Shown here one piece after another: positions 43,602 to 52,852 of a DNA stretch of 64,000 nt (within the stretch, counting starts at the first letter, position 1; each line of letters opens with the position of its first letter). The DNA lies in the NCBI GenBank assembly GCA_963798275.1, contig CAWCTB010000021.1:112527-176526 (forward strand), read 5' to 3'. The DNA comes from CAWCTB01 sp963798275 (GTDB lineage: Bacteria; Acidobacteriota; Terriglobia; Terriglobales; Acidobacteriaceae). The notes below the pieces were generated by a model. That model worked only from the letters and a program-made list of their open reading frames with translations, was not told where the DNA came from and did not search any database. The position numbers and the translations under genes are program-made.

Positions 43602-45443
43602 TTACCCCGCCGCTCGTTTTCCCCAGCCTGATGGAAACATCAAACGCAGCTGCAGAACGCGTTCACGACGGCGCTCGGCATCGAGAGTGTGGGCCCTCGC
43701 TTTGAGCAGATCGTCGAGCGAAACCATCCCCACCAGCTTGCGGGAGCCGTCGCATTCTACCACCGGGAAGCGCGTCAGCCCGGTCTCCGCCATGCGATAG
43801 ACAACTACGCGCAATGGCTCATCGGCATACGCGACTTTTGGATCTCTCCTGATCACGTCTGCCAGGCCGTGGCCGTTGCCCTGTTGAATCAACTGCTGCA
43901 GTTCACGCCGGGAAACCACACCAACTAACTGCCTGTCATGATCGACCACGGGATAAAGCCGCTGCCGCCGTAGACTCTGCCCATCATGCAGAGTCTTGGC
44001 CAGGTCGGCGACTGGGGTGTCTGCCGGAATCGCTGCGATGTTCGACCGCATGACCTCCCGCACAAACAGGATCTCCAGCGGATCCACCGAATATTCCCGG
44101 CTCAGGTGATAGCCCCGGCGGGCCACCTTTTCCGTCAGGATGGAGCGCTTCAGAGTGAGAACAGTGAAAGCATGCGCGACTACCGACGCCAGCAACAGGG
44201 GAAGAATGGCGTTGATGTCATGCGTCAACTCCACCGCGAACACTACGCCGGTGAAGGGTGAGCGCATCGTTCCTCCCAGAATCGCACCCATCGCAATCAA
44301 CGGCCAGAAACCCATTCCTTCATTGGGCAGGAACCCGCTCAGCAGGCCGCCCAGTGCGCCACCCATCATGAGCAACGGAGCCAGAACGCCACCGGACGTT
44401 CCTGACCCCAGCGACACTGCCCAGATGATGGACTTCACCAGCAGGATGCCGGCGATGGTTGTCAGCAACACGTCACCTTGAAGCAACCCTCCAATCGTGT
44501 CGTACCCGACGCCCAACGCCTGCGGAAAGATCAATCCACCAATGCCAACGATGAAGCCGCCGATGATCGGCCACCACATCCAGTGAATGGGCAGCTTGAG
44601 AAAAGCGTCTTCCGCGGCGTAAACCGCCAACGTCAGCACTGCCGACAGCGCGCCTGCCAGAATTCCCACAAGTACACAGCCCAGTAGTCCGTGAAATCCT
44701 ATGAACACAGCATGAGGGGGCGCGGGGAACAACGGTCCCATGCCGATGATGTAGCGGCGCGTGGCTGCCGCCGCTACGCTGGCCAACGCGACTGGAATCA
44801 GGCTGCGCGGCTTCCACTCGAAAAGCAGCAGCTCGACAGACAGAAGGACAGCGGCCAGCGGCGAGGCGAATGTTGCCGACATTCCTCCGGCGGCGCCCGC
44901 GACCAGCAGCGTTCTGCGCTCGGCGCTGGTCAGATGGAAGAACTGCGCGATCATGGAGCCAAACGCGCCGCCGGTCATGATGATCGGTCCCTCAGCTCCA
45001 AAAGGTCCACCCGAGCCAATGGAGATGGCCGATGAAACCGGCTTCAGAATGGCAACCTTGGGCTCGATCTGGCCGCCCTTCAGCAGAATGGCCTCAATTG
45101 CTTCCGGGATGCCGTGACCGCGGATACGCTCCGAGCCGTAGCGCGCCATGAGGCCGACAATGAGACCGCCGAGCATCGGCACGAATACTTCCAGCCAGCC
45201 AAGGTGGTTGCCCGAGGGGGAAACCATCGCGGTGCCCCAGCGCTGGTAGAAAAACAAATTGGTAAAGATTCCAATCAATCGCAGCAGGGCAAGAGCAACG
45301 AACCCGCTGAAAATGCCGATGCCGATCCCTAGCAAGGTGATCGGGATCACCTCACGCGTCGTGGTAAAGTCACCCAGCTGTTCCTGGCCGCGGCTGTGCG
45401 CGTTGCGACCGAAGACCCGTGCGACCGCTTCCCCGAGGCTCAT
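43602..45443 (-). CDS. ClC-type anion channel/transporter with two CBS domains
   Basis: 613 residues. About ten membrane segments hold the ClC signatures GHGIPEAIEAIL, GSGGPFGAEGPI (with the gating glutamate) and GSGTSGGVLAPLL. Two CBS domains follow (REVMRSNIAAIPADTPVADL and VIRRDPKVAYADEPLRV). The first signature has His where Ser is usual, and GAEGP replaces GREGP. The transported anion (chloride or nitrate) is not decidable. The start overlaps the MarR stop (ATGA on the minus strand), so both are one operon. Confidence 0.9.
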   Translation of the reverse strand: MSLGEAVARVFGRNAHSRGQEQLGDFTTTREVIPITLLGIGIGIFSGFVALALLRLIGIFTNLFFYQRWGTAMVSPSGNHLGWLEVFVPMLGGLIVGLMARYGSERIRGHGIPEAIEAILLKGGQIEPKVAILKPVSSAISIGSGGPFGAEGPIIMTGGAFGSMIAQFFHLTSAERRTLLVAGAAGGMSATFASPLAAVLLSVELLLFEWKPRSLIPVALASVAAAATRRYIIGMGPLFPAPPHAVFIGFHGLLGCVLVGILAGALSAVLTLAVYAAEDAFLKLPIHWMWWPIIGGFIVGIGGLIFPQALGVGYDTIGGLLQGDVLLTTIAGILLVKSIIWAVSLGSGTSGGVLAPLLMMGGALGGLLSGFLPNEGMGFWPLIAMGAILGGTMRSPFTGVVFAVELTHDINAILPLLLASVVAHAFTVLTLKRSILTEKVARRGYHLSREYSVDPLEILFVREVMRSNIAAIPADTPVADLAKTLHDGQSLRRQRLYPVVDHDRQLVGVVSRRELQQLIQQGNGHGLADVIRRDPKVAYADEPLRVVVYRMAETGLTRFPVVECDGSRKLVGMVSLDDLLKARAHTLDAERRRERVLQLRLMFPSGWGKRAAG

Positions 45444-45931
45444 TTTGAACTGCGCCTCTCCGTTCCCGCAGCCGTGGCTTGCTTTTGCTCGTGGACTGTA
45501 CGACTACCACGCGAGGCGGCCGTCACCCTCTTCAGAGTACTGACCAGCGTCGGCGCTACCGTCCGTAACTCCTCGCGATGATGCAATGTCAAGTGCCTCA
45601 AAATGCGCTCTCCCCGTGGCGTAAGGCTCACGTGAACTTCTCGCCGGTCTTCGTCTCCCCGGGTCTTTTGGACGAGGCCCCGCTTCACCAGCCGGTCCAC
45701 GAGTTCGACGGCGCTGTGGTGTTGAAGTTGGAGGCGATCAGCGAGATATGCGATGCGCGGCCCTGCGCCGTCGCCCGCGCCCTTCACTGCGAGCATCAGT
45801 TGATGGTGTTGCGGCTCAAGTCCCGCTTGCCGGGCCGCTTCCCCGCTGAAGCGGAGGAAGCGGCGGATCTGGTAACGAAACTCCGCCAGAGCCTGGTAGT
45901 CTGCGATTTCAAGGCCGTTGCTGTCAGCCAT
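45440..45931 (-). CDS. MarR-family transcription regulator
   Basis: About 163 residues. Winged-helix core: AGLEPQHHQLMLAVKG, LADRLQLQHHSAVELVDRLV (recognition helix), GLVQKTRGDEDRREVHVSLT (wing with the DxR pattern). Its stop overlaps the ClC start by four bases. A perfect 15-base palindrome just upstream is the likely self-operator. The start is ATG 45931 or 45940. It probably represses the marR-clc operon until an effector binds. Confidence 0.88.
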   Translation of the reverse strand: MADSNGLEIADYQALAEFRYQIRRFLRFSGEAARQAGLEPQHHQLMLAVKGAGDGAGPRIAYLADRLQLQHHSAVELVDRLVKRGLVQKTRGDEDRREVHVSLTPRGERILRHLTLHHREELRTVAPTLVSTLKRVTAASRGSRTVHEQKQATAAGTERRSSK

Positions 45932-45940
45932 AAAGAACAA

Positions 45941-45970
45941 TATAATACTATCGTATTACGATATATTATT
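45941..45970 (-). promoter_or_regulatory. Palindromic operator/promoter of the MarR-ClC operon
   Basis: TATCGTA-T-TACGATA at 45949-45963 is a perfect odd palindrome, flanked by AT-rich arms (ATAATA / TATTAT). It lies 10-20 bases upstream of the marR start and overlaps TATTAT/TATAAT boxes that could be a -10 element. It is the typical placement for MarR autorepression. Confidence 0.65.
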
Positions 45971-46064
45971 GGCCGCCAACTTCGGGCTTGGTTCGCCCCC
46001 TGAACAGTGCATACACGGACGGCGCTTTTGGGCAGCAAGTTGTTTCAACGCTAAACACGCCAGT

Positions 46065-46078
46065 GTGACTAAAGTCAT
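46065..46078. promoter_or_regulatory. CRP-like inverted repeat upstream of narK
   Basis: GTGAC-TAAA-GTCAT preceded by T gives TGTGA-N6-TCAT. It lies 160 bases before narK and matches the ric upstream site. Confidence 0.5.
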
Positions 46079-46236
46079 CTACGTGGCCCGCTTGTGTGCA
46101 TACCGTTGAACCTTGGAGAAATGTGTCATGCGCGAAGCGGTCGACCACAAGGCCAACCGCGTTCGGTATCACGCATGCCTGATCTGAGGTGAACGTGAAA
46201 CCGTAATACAAGAAGAAGTGACTAGGACAGACTTTT

Positions 46237-47409
46237 ATGCCAGAGCATTCATCCTCCAAACTTCAACTCACACTGGGCACGGGAGCATTCGCCCTTTGCT
46301 TTGCCGTTTTCGGGTCGATGTCGGCCATGATGCCAATCATCAGCAAGCACATGGCATTAACGCCGGTACAGAAGAGCATCGCGATTGCCATCCCGGTGCT
46401 GCTGGGCTCCCTTGGCCGCATCCCGTTGGGCATTCTCACCGACCGGTTTGGTGGCCGCATCGTTTTCAGCCTGGTGATGGTGTTCTCCATCATCCCCGCA
46501 TTTCTGATGGGCGGCGTCAGCGGTTACGCGCAGCTACTCACCTACGGGTTCTTGATCGGCATTGCGCTGGCCAGCTTCTCAGTCGGAGTACCCTTCGTTA
46601 ACGGATGGTATCCGCCGGAGCGTCAGGGTTTCGCGCTGGGTGTTTACGGCGCGGGTAACATCGGACAATCGCTGGCTGCCTACGGATCGCCGGTGCTGGC
46701 CGCAGCCATTGGATTCAAATGGGGCTTCTGGACCTTTGGCGTGCTGCTCTCCATCTGGCTGGTGATCTTTGCCACCCTGGCGCGTAACGCGCCCAATCGC
46801 GGACCGGCAAAGTCGTTTGCCGAGATCGTTCGTCCGCTCCACGACAAGCGCAGTTGGTTGCTGAGCCTGTACTACTTCCTCACCTTCGGCGGATTCGTGG
46901 CCATGGCGGTGTATCTACCCACACTCCTTACCGAAGTGTTCAAACTCACGCCCCAGGATGCGGGTTTCCGCACGGCGGGTTTCGTTGTGTTAGCCACGGG
47001 CATGCGCCCGGTCGGCGGCGTGCTCGCCGACAAAGTTGGCGGGCGCGCAATTCTTAAGTGGGTCTTCCCGGCCACTGCGGTGTTCGCCATCTTCCTGGCT
47101 TGTCCTCTCATGGCAACGTTCACCATCGGTGCTCTGGGAATGGCGGCGGCGATTGGTCTCGGCAACGGAGCGGTATTCAAACTGGTTCCAGAATACTTCC
47201 CCAAATCCGTGGGCGGCGTGACCGGACTAGTCGGCGCGGCGGGTGGACTGGGCGGATTCTTTCCGCCCCTCGTGCTCGGCGTCATCAAGCAGCAGACAGG
47301 AACCTTCACCTTCGGCTTCGTTCTGCTTAGCGGCTTTGCACTTGTCTGCCTCTTCGTTCTCCTGCGCGGAGCGGGGACGCGTAAAATTGTCGAAGCGGCT
47401 GTTGTCTGA
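46237..47409 (+). CDS. narK: NarK-type nitrate/nitrite MFS transporter
   Basis: 390 residues, twelve membrane helices. The MFS loop LGRIPLGILTDRFGGRIVF and the NarK-type glycine-rich nitrate signature (GAGNIGQSLAAYG in helix 5; GLVGAAGGLGGFFPP in helix 11) are present. The next genes encode a molybdopterin oxidoreductase and its electron-transfer partners, so it likely brings in nitrate or exports nitrite. A CRP-like site lies upstream. Confidence 0.9.
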   Translation: MPEHSSSKLQLTLGTGAFALCFAVFGSMSAMMPIISKHMALTPVQKSIAIAIPVLLGSLGRIPLGILTDRFGGRIVFSLVMVFSIIPAFLMGGVSGYAQLLTYGFLIGIALASFSVGVPFVNGWYPPERQGFALGVYGAGNIGQSLAAYGSPVLAAAIGFKWGFWTFGVLLSIWLVIFATLARNAPNRGPAKSFAEIVRPLHDKRSWLLSLYYFLTFGGFVAMAVYLPTLLTEVFKLTPQDAGFRTAGFVVLATGMRPVGGVLADKVGGRAILKWVFPATAVFAIFLACPLMATFTIGALGMAAAIGLGNGAVFKLVPEYFPKSVGGVTGLVGAAGGLGGFFPPLVLGVIKQQTGTFTFGFVLLSGFALVCLFVLLRGAGTRKIVEAAVV

Positions 47410-47412
47410 CCT

Positions 47413-48507
47413 ATGGACGGTCTTAAGCCAATCAACCTTTCGGCGCGGGGCTCCGACACCGCTCATGCCCTTATCTGGGGTCTGATCGCCGCCACTGCCC
47501 TCATCGTTGGGATTGTTGTTGGCAGCCGAGGCTTCAAGGACTTCGATCCCGCGCTGGTTTCTTATGCCGGAGCGACGGTTTTCTCAGCGTTCGGCCTGGG
47601 TTATCGCTACGCCATGTGGCTGCGGCGGCCACCGACCCGCCTGTATTGGTTCCGCGGATGGCAGATCTTCCTCAATCCCGAACGGCTGCCGGCAAATCTC
47701 GTTCGCCTCTTGGGAATCTTCTGGAACAACGTGGTCCTGCAGCGCTTCATCGAGCGCCGCTCGAAGACGCGTTGGATGGCGCACTGGTTTCTGGCCTGGG
47801 GATGCCTGCTCGCCGCCGCGGTCACCTTTCCTTTATCGTTCGGCTGGATCCGCTTTGAGACCGCGCCCGATGACCAGCAGATCTATCGCGCATTCGTCTT
47901 CGGCATCCATGTGGGCAGTTTCCCACTGGACTCGATCGTCGCTCCGCTGGCATTCAACATTCTCGATATCTGCGCGGTTATGGTGCTGATCGGGGTATTC
48001 GTGGCAGTGTGGCGGCGCGGTCGCGACCGCGGTGCCATGAGCGTGCAACAGTTCTCCAACGACCTTTTGCCGCTGATCCTGCTGTTCGCGATTTCGGCAA
48101 CCGGCCTGTTCCTCACTGCGTCCACGCACTTGATGCGGGGACTCAGTTACGGCTTTCTCTCGCAACTGCACGCCGTAACGGTCATTTTTACGTTGCTTTA
48201 CCTGCCCTTTGGTAAGTTCTTCCACATCTTTCAGCGCCCGGCACAAATGGGGATCGATTTCTACAAGCGCGCTGGCGAAGAAGGCGGACAGGCGAGCTGC
48301 GTTCGCTGTGGAGAGCCGTACGCCTCGCAATTGCAGATCGACGACTTGAAAGCGGTGCAGAGCGCACTTTGCATTCAGTATCGGATGCAGGATGGCACCC
48401 ACTATCAGGATGTCTGTCCCGCATGTCGTCGCAAGAATCTGGCGCTCACGCAGGATGCATTATGGCGCACTCCTGAAGCTGAGCTTCAGCGGTTCGAACG
48501 GTTTTGA
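47413..48507 (+). CDS. Membrane protein with C-terminal CxxC pairs (nitrate module)
   Basis: 364 residues. About six membrane helices with histidines (for example AHWFLAWGCLLAA, FGIHVGSFPLD, LHAVTVIFTLLYLPFGKFFH) recall NarI/HdrE-type b-heme subunits. The soluble tail has CVRCGEPYA and VCPACRRKN, probably an iron or zinc site. It lies three bases after narK and before the oxidoreductase. I infer a quinol-linked electron-transfer subunit; heme binding is not proven. Confidence 0.75.
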   Translation: MDGLKPINLSARGSDTAHALIWGLIAATALIVGIVVGSRGFKDFDPALVSYAGATVFSAFGLGYRYAMWLRRPPTRLYWFRGWQIFLNPERLPANLVRLLGIFWNNVVLQRFIERRSKTRWMAHWFLAWGCLLAAAVTFPLSFGWIRFETAPDDQQIYRAFVFGIHVGSFPLDSIVAPLAFNILDICAVMVLIGVFVAVWRRGRDRGAMSVQQFSNDLLPLILLFAISATGLFLTASTHLMRGLSYGFLSQLHAVTVIFTLLYLPFGKFFHIFQRPAQMGIDFYKRAGEEGGQASCVRCGEPYASQLQIDDLKAVQSALCIQYRMQDGTHYQDVCPACRRKNLALTQDALWRTPEAELQRFERF

Positions 48508-48510
48508 TTT

Positions 48511-50734
48511 ATGGCAAAACTCCCTGTTGATATTCCGGAATTGGTGAAGCAGTTCGGTCCCACGCTCAACCGCGTTCCCGCCGGCGGCTGGGTCACCTCG
48601 GAGGAAGAAGACAAGATGGTGAAGACGCATTGCTGCTTCTGCGGGCAGCAATGCGGCATTCAGTTGCGAGTGCGCAATAACAAGGTCGTGGGATGGGAGC
48701 CGTGGGAAGACTTCCCCTTCAACCAGGGCAAGCTCTGTCCCAAGGGTGTGAAGCGTTACATGCAGGACGAGCACCCGGACCGGCTCAAGCATCCCCTGCA
48801 GCGCGTCGCCGGCAAGGGCTTCGAGCCCGTCACTTGGGATGCCGCGCTCAGCCGCGTCGCCAGTGAGATCCAGCGCATCCAGCAAACTTACGGCAACGAT
48901 GCTTTCGCCATCTTATCGGGCGCTTCTCTGACCAACGAAAAAGCCTACCTGATGGGCAAGTTTGCCCGTGTAGCTCTGCGGACCGCCAACATCGATTACA
49001 ACGGCCGGCTTTGCATGGTATCGGCCGGTGCCGCGTCGAAGAAAGTTTTCGGCATCGACCGCAGCGCCAATCCGTGGTCCGACATTCCCAAAGCTAAGGT
49101 CATCCTGGTCGCGGGCGCCAACGTCGCCGAGTGCGCTCCCATTACGACTGACTATCTGTGGCAAGCGCGGGAGAACGGCGGCAAGCTCATCATCCTCGAT
49201 CCGCGCATGACGCCCATCGCACGCAATGCCGACCTCTTTATCCCGGTGCGCTCCGGCGGCGATATCGGCATCTTCAACGGAATGCTGCGCGTCATGATCG
49301 AGCGTGGCTGGATCGACCGCGACTTTATCGCGCAGCACAGCACCGGCTTCGACGAGGTGGCCGAGACCGTGCAGAAGTACACCCCGGAGTACGCGGCGAA
49401 GATTGCCGGCGTCCCCCCGGAGATGATCGTCCGCGCCGCCGAGCTGTGGGGGCCGGCGCCCACCAGCTTCCTGCTGCATGCACGCGGCATCGAGCACCAC
49501 TCCAAGGGTGTGGATAACTGCATCGCTGCTATTAACCTGGTGGTCGCCACCGGCCGTATTGGCCGCGAGGGTTGCGGCTACGCTATGATCACTGGCCAGG
49601 GTAACGGCCAGGGCGCGCCGCGAGCAGGGGCAGAAGTGCGACCAGCTCCCCGGGGCGCGCGATGTCACCAATCCCGAACATCGCAACTACATCGCAGGTG
49701 TATGGGGCGTCCCGGAAGAGTCGCTCCCCGGCAAGGGCCTTTCCGCCGTACCGCTGGTCGAGGCCATTCACGAAGGCAAGATCAAGGGGCTGCTCTCCAT
49801 CTGCTTCAATCCCACGGTTTCACTCCCTGACGCGAATTTCGTGCGCGCTGCGCTGGAGAAACTGGAGTTCTACGTCAACATCGAATTCTTTCTCTCCGAA
49901 ACCGCCCAATATGCCGACATCGTCCTTGCCGGGTCGTTGATGGAAGAGGACGAAGGCACAACGACAAACGTAGAAGGCCGCGTCATCCATCATCGCAAGG
50001 TGGTCAGCCCTCCCGGCGAGGCACGCGAGGATTGGAAGATCATCTGTGAGATTGCACGCCGCCTTGGCCACGCCGACAAGTTCAACTACAACTCGCCCCA
50101 TGACATATTCGAGGAACTCCGCCTCGCCTCCAAGGGCGGCGTGTCTGACTACTACGGCATTACCTGGGAAGGCGTCGACCAGAACAACGGAATGTTCTGG
50201 CCGTGCCCGGAAATTGGTCATCCCGGCACACCGCGTCTTTACGAAGGTGGCAAGTTTGGACACCCTGATGAAAAGGCCCATTTCATTCCCGTCGAGTGGC
50301 GGCCGTCGGCGGAGATGCCTGACGACGAGTATCCCATCATCCTGACGACCGGCCGTGTGGTGTCGCACTTTCTCTCCGGTACCCAGACGCGCCGCATTGG
50401 CGGACTGCTGGACCAGTATCCGCAACCGCTTTGCGAAATGCATCCCCGGCTCGCTGAAAAGCTAGGTGTGCAGGACGGCGACTTCGTGAAAGTCGAAAGC
50501 CGTCGTGGAAGTGTCGTGGTCCACGCGCAGGTCGTGAAAACAATCCGCCCTGACACCGTGTTCATCCCCTATCACTGGCCGCTGGACCGTTCGGCCAACA
50601 ATCTGACGATTCGCGCCATCGATCCCGTATCCAACATCCCTGAGTTCAAGATTTGCGCGGTGCGTGTCAGCAAAACAGAGCAACCGACTGACCCGATCGC
50701 GCAGCTCGAGGTGCAAGCCGGAGGCATTCGTTGA
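48511..50734 (+). CDS. Molybdopterin oxidoreductase (Nap/Nas-type nitrate reductase), frameshifted
   Basis: About 740 residues once joined. The N-terminal 4Fe-4S site is CCFCGQQCG...GKLCPKG. The molybdenum cysteine is likely in YNGRLCMVSAG. LILDPRMTPIARNADLFIPV and GIEHHSKGVDN are MGD-binding segments. The first frame fails after AMITGQGNGQG near 49615. The next frame continues GREQGQKCDQLPGARDVTNP, a highly conserved Nap/Nas stretch, to the C-terminal MGD domain (LTTGRVVSHFLSGTQTRR). Removing one base near 49615-49618 restores one reading frame. Nitrate as substrate is inferred from narK and the motifs. Confidence 0.9.
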
Positions 50735-51354
50735 GCGAACGTGCCTTCTACATCGACTACTCGCGTTGCATTGGATGCCAGTCGTGCGTGCAAGCCTGTG
50801 CCGAGTGCGATACGCATCGCGGCGTCTCAATGATTCACCTGGAAACCATCCAGCGGCGCGAGAGCGTGCAGACCGCGCCGCAGGTTTGTATGCACTGTGA
50901 AGACCCCATCTGTGCGCGAGTTTGTCCCGCCGACGCCATCAAGAAGACGCCCGACGGCGTGGTGCAGAGTTCGCTGAAACCGCGCTGTATCGGTTGCTCA
51001 AATTGTGTGCTCTCGTGTCCGTTCGGCGTGCCCAAATACCAGGCCGAATTCGACCAGATGATGAAGTGCGACATGTGTTACGACCGCACCAGCGTAGACA
51101 AGAAACCCATGTGTGCGACGGTTTGTCCTTCCGGCGCTTTGACCTATGCCACGGCGGAAGAGATTCAGCGCTCGCGCCGTGGCATCGCCATCAACCGCTG
51201 GAAGTTCGGCAACGAGCAAGTAAAGACCAAGGTATTTGTGATTGTGCCGCGCGAGGTGGAACGGGTGAATGTGGAGTTGGTGCAGATTTCTCCCACACCG
51301 ACCGTGCTGTCCCAAGATCCCTACGACGTGGCACTGATGTTGGAGGGTCTGTAA
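50731..51354 (+). CDS. 4Fe-4S ferredoxin-type electron-transfer subunit
   Basis: 207 residues with four cysteine groups of the DmsB/NrfC type: CIGCQSCVQACAEC, CMHCEDPICARVCP, CIGCSNCVLSCPFG and CDMCYDR...CATVCP. It carries electrons between a membrane donor and the molybdenum subunit. The start is the TTG at 50731, which overlaps the previous stop (TTGA). Confidence 0.92.
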   Translation: MSERAFYIDYSRCIGCQSCVQACAECDTHRGVSMIHLETIQRRESVQTAPQVCMHCEDPICARVCPADAIKKTPDGVVQSSLKPRCIGCSNCVLSCPFGVPKYQAEFDQMMKCDMCYDRTSVDKKPMCATVCPSGALTYATAEEIQRSRRGIAINRWKFGNEQVKTKVFVIVPREVERVNVELVQISPTPTVLSQDPYDVALMLEGL

Positions 51355-51872
51355 TGAATACCGGGATCGAAGACGAAGGTTGTGCAGGTTGCAATCCGGC
51401 GCCCAAGTGGAGGCAGGACTTTCCCATCGAATGGGAAGGCGACCATTACGTCAGCCGCCGCGAGATGGTGAAGTTCTTGACCCTCGGATCGCTGCTGTTG
51501 GCGGCGGCGAACTGGGTCGTTGCAGTGGCCAGCAGGTTTCTGCATCACGGCTCCAGCGCGGAGCGTTACGTCGGGTCTATGGCCTCGCTGAAGAAAACGG
51601 GCTCCATGCTGTTTCGCTATCCCACAAACCAGGACCCCTGCATCGCGGTGCGCACGCCTGACGGCAAGCTGGTTGCCTATTCGCAAGTTTGCACGCACCT
51701 CTCTTGCGCCGTGGTGTATGACACCGCGACCAATGCCCTGTTCTGTCCTTGCCACCACGGCTTGTTCAACCTCGAAGGTCAGCCGGTTGCTGGACCGCCG
51801 ACGCGACCCCTGCCGCGCGTACGACTCCAGCAGCGCGGCGACCAACTCTTTGCCATTGGACTGGAGGCGTGA
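51354..51872 (+). CDS. Rieske [2Fe-2S] protein
   Basis: About 172 residues. A membrane anchor (MVKFLTLGSLLLAAANWVVA) is followed by the Rieske cluster site CTHLSC...CPCHHG. The N-terminal CAGCNP is extra. ATG overlaps the previous stop (TAATG). A Rieske partner for a Nap/Nas-type enzyme is uncommon and suggests a quinol-linked electron chain. Confidence 0.92.
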   Translation: MNTGIEDEGCAGCNPAPKWRQDFPIEWEGDHYVSRREMVKFLTLGSLLLAAANWVVAVASRFLHHGSSAERYVGSMASLKKTGSMLFRYPTNQDPCIAVRTPDGKLVAYSQVCTHLSCAVVYDTATNALFCPCHHGLFNLEGQPVAGPPTRPLPRVRLQQRGDQLFAIGLEA

Positions 51873-52099
51873 TGAGCCTCCGGCGACAAGGCACAACGCT
51901 GTTTGCGGCGATGCTGGCATTCGTGGGTGCAGCTGTCGTGCTGCAGTTATGGCTTCTAACCCTCTCTGTCGAAGCACTGCTCGGTGGAGAATTCAAGACG
52001 CTTATCTCCGCGGCTGCCGGATCAACCGTATTGCTCGCTATCAACGCCGGGCTGTTGCGCTACGTTTTCCGCTTTGACCGCGAGGCCGGGGGCGAGTAA
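51872..52099 (+). CDS. Small two-helix membrane protein of the nitrate module
   Basis: 75 residues: MSLRRQGTTLFAAMLAFVGA, a second helix TLISAAAGSTVLLAINAGLL, and a charged end. It overlaps the Rieske stop (TGATG), so it is part of the operon. No family is recognised with certainty. Confidence 0.75.
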   Translation: MSLRRQGTTLFAAMLAFVGAAVVLQLWLLTLSVEALLGGEFKTLISAAAGSTVLLAINAGLLRYVFRFDREAGGE

Positions 52100-52421
52100 C
52101 GGTCAAGGCCACTGATGCTCCTTTCTTTCCCGATGAGTCCGCCCAAAGGTGCAATCCGAAATCAAAGAGCCGGAAACTCATCGGCAGATTTTCTGTCTCA
52201 CCAGTGCGCGAGAGCGTTCCCTGGTGGTGGATGTGGACCCCGTGATATTTGTATGTCCCTTTCCCCAGCTTTCTGTCCGCCACCCACGGCCCCACGACGT
52301 GCAAGTCGGAGTTGTAGTCACCGGCTGGCAGCGATTCGGGTTTGTCGTCGACAATAATGCCCAAGACCGTCGCATACGCGCGGCGGAGCGCTGCCATGAG
52401 CGGCTCGTTGCTTGAGCACAT
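52041..52421 (-). CDS. Doubtful minus-strand reading frame
   Basis: 126 residues with an ordered-looking centre (AGDYNSDLHVVGPWVADRKL, then GKGTYKYHGVHIHH). The end overlaps the small membrane gene. No family is recognised. It may be a fragment next to the serine-hydrolase remnant. Confidence 0.3.
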   Translation of the reverse strand: MCSSNEPLMAALRRAYATVLGIIVDDKPESLPAGDYNSDLHVVGPWVADRKLGKGTYKYHGVHIHHQGTLSRTGETENLPMSFRLFDFGLHLWADSSGKKGASVALTVTRPRPRGQSGKRSATARR

Positions 52422-52487
52422 CTACACTGCGGACACGGTCGCGATCTCGATTACCTGCTCCAGTTGTGTCAGCGATCCTCAGCGGAG

Positions 52488-52699
52488 CTATCGCGGTCGA
52501 GAAGTAGCAGTTGGCGATGGGGAATGCGCCAGGGGTGACACCACGTAGATCCGATCGAGCACTTTCAACATGAGAGCGTTGCTGTTGGATTTTCGTCGAG
52601 CGATACCGTCAGGTTGGTCCACACCACAAGCGTCATCTGGCTGTTAGGGTCGTAGCCCATGAACGAGTTGTAACCGGGGGTCTCGCCGCCGCGACACAA
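52488..52699 (-). pseudogene. Serine hydrolase (beta-lactamase family) C-terminal remnant
   Basis: The minus strand reads CRGGETPGYNSFMGYDPNSQ and MTLVVWTNLTVSLDENPTA, then after one frame change LMLKVLDRIYVVSPLA. This is the end of a class C beta-lactamase/D-Ala-D-Ala carboxypeptidase-type serine hydrolase, including the HGGxxPGY-like motif. The N-terminal part with the catalytic SxxK is absent. The region 52100-52852 holds no intact gene. Confidence 0.65.
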
Positions 52700-52852
52700 A
52701 GTTCCTCATGTGAGCGATTGTGACCATACGCCGTAACACCGTGAAGGCTTTAATCGGGAGGTGCGATTTCCGAAGGAACTCCTCCCGGGTCTACCGGTGC
52801 TACTCGCGGACCCCCCGATGGAAGTCGCAACATCAGAACGAAGGACCTTTTC

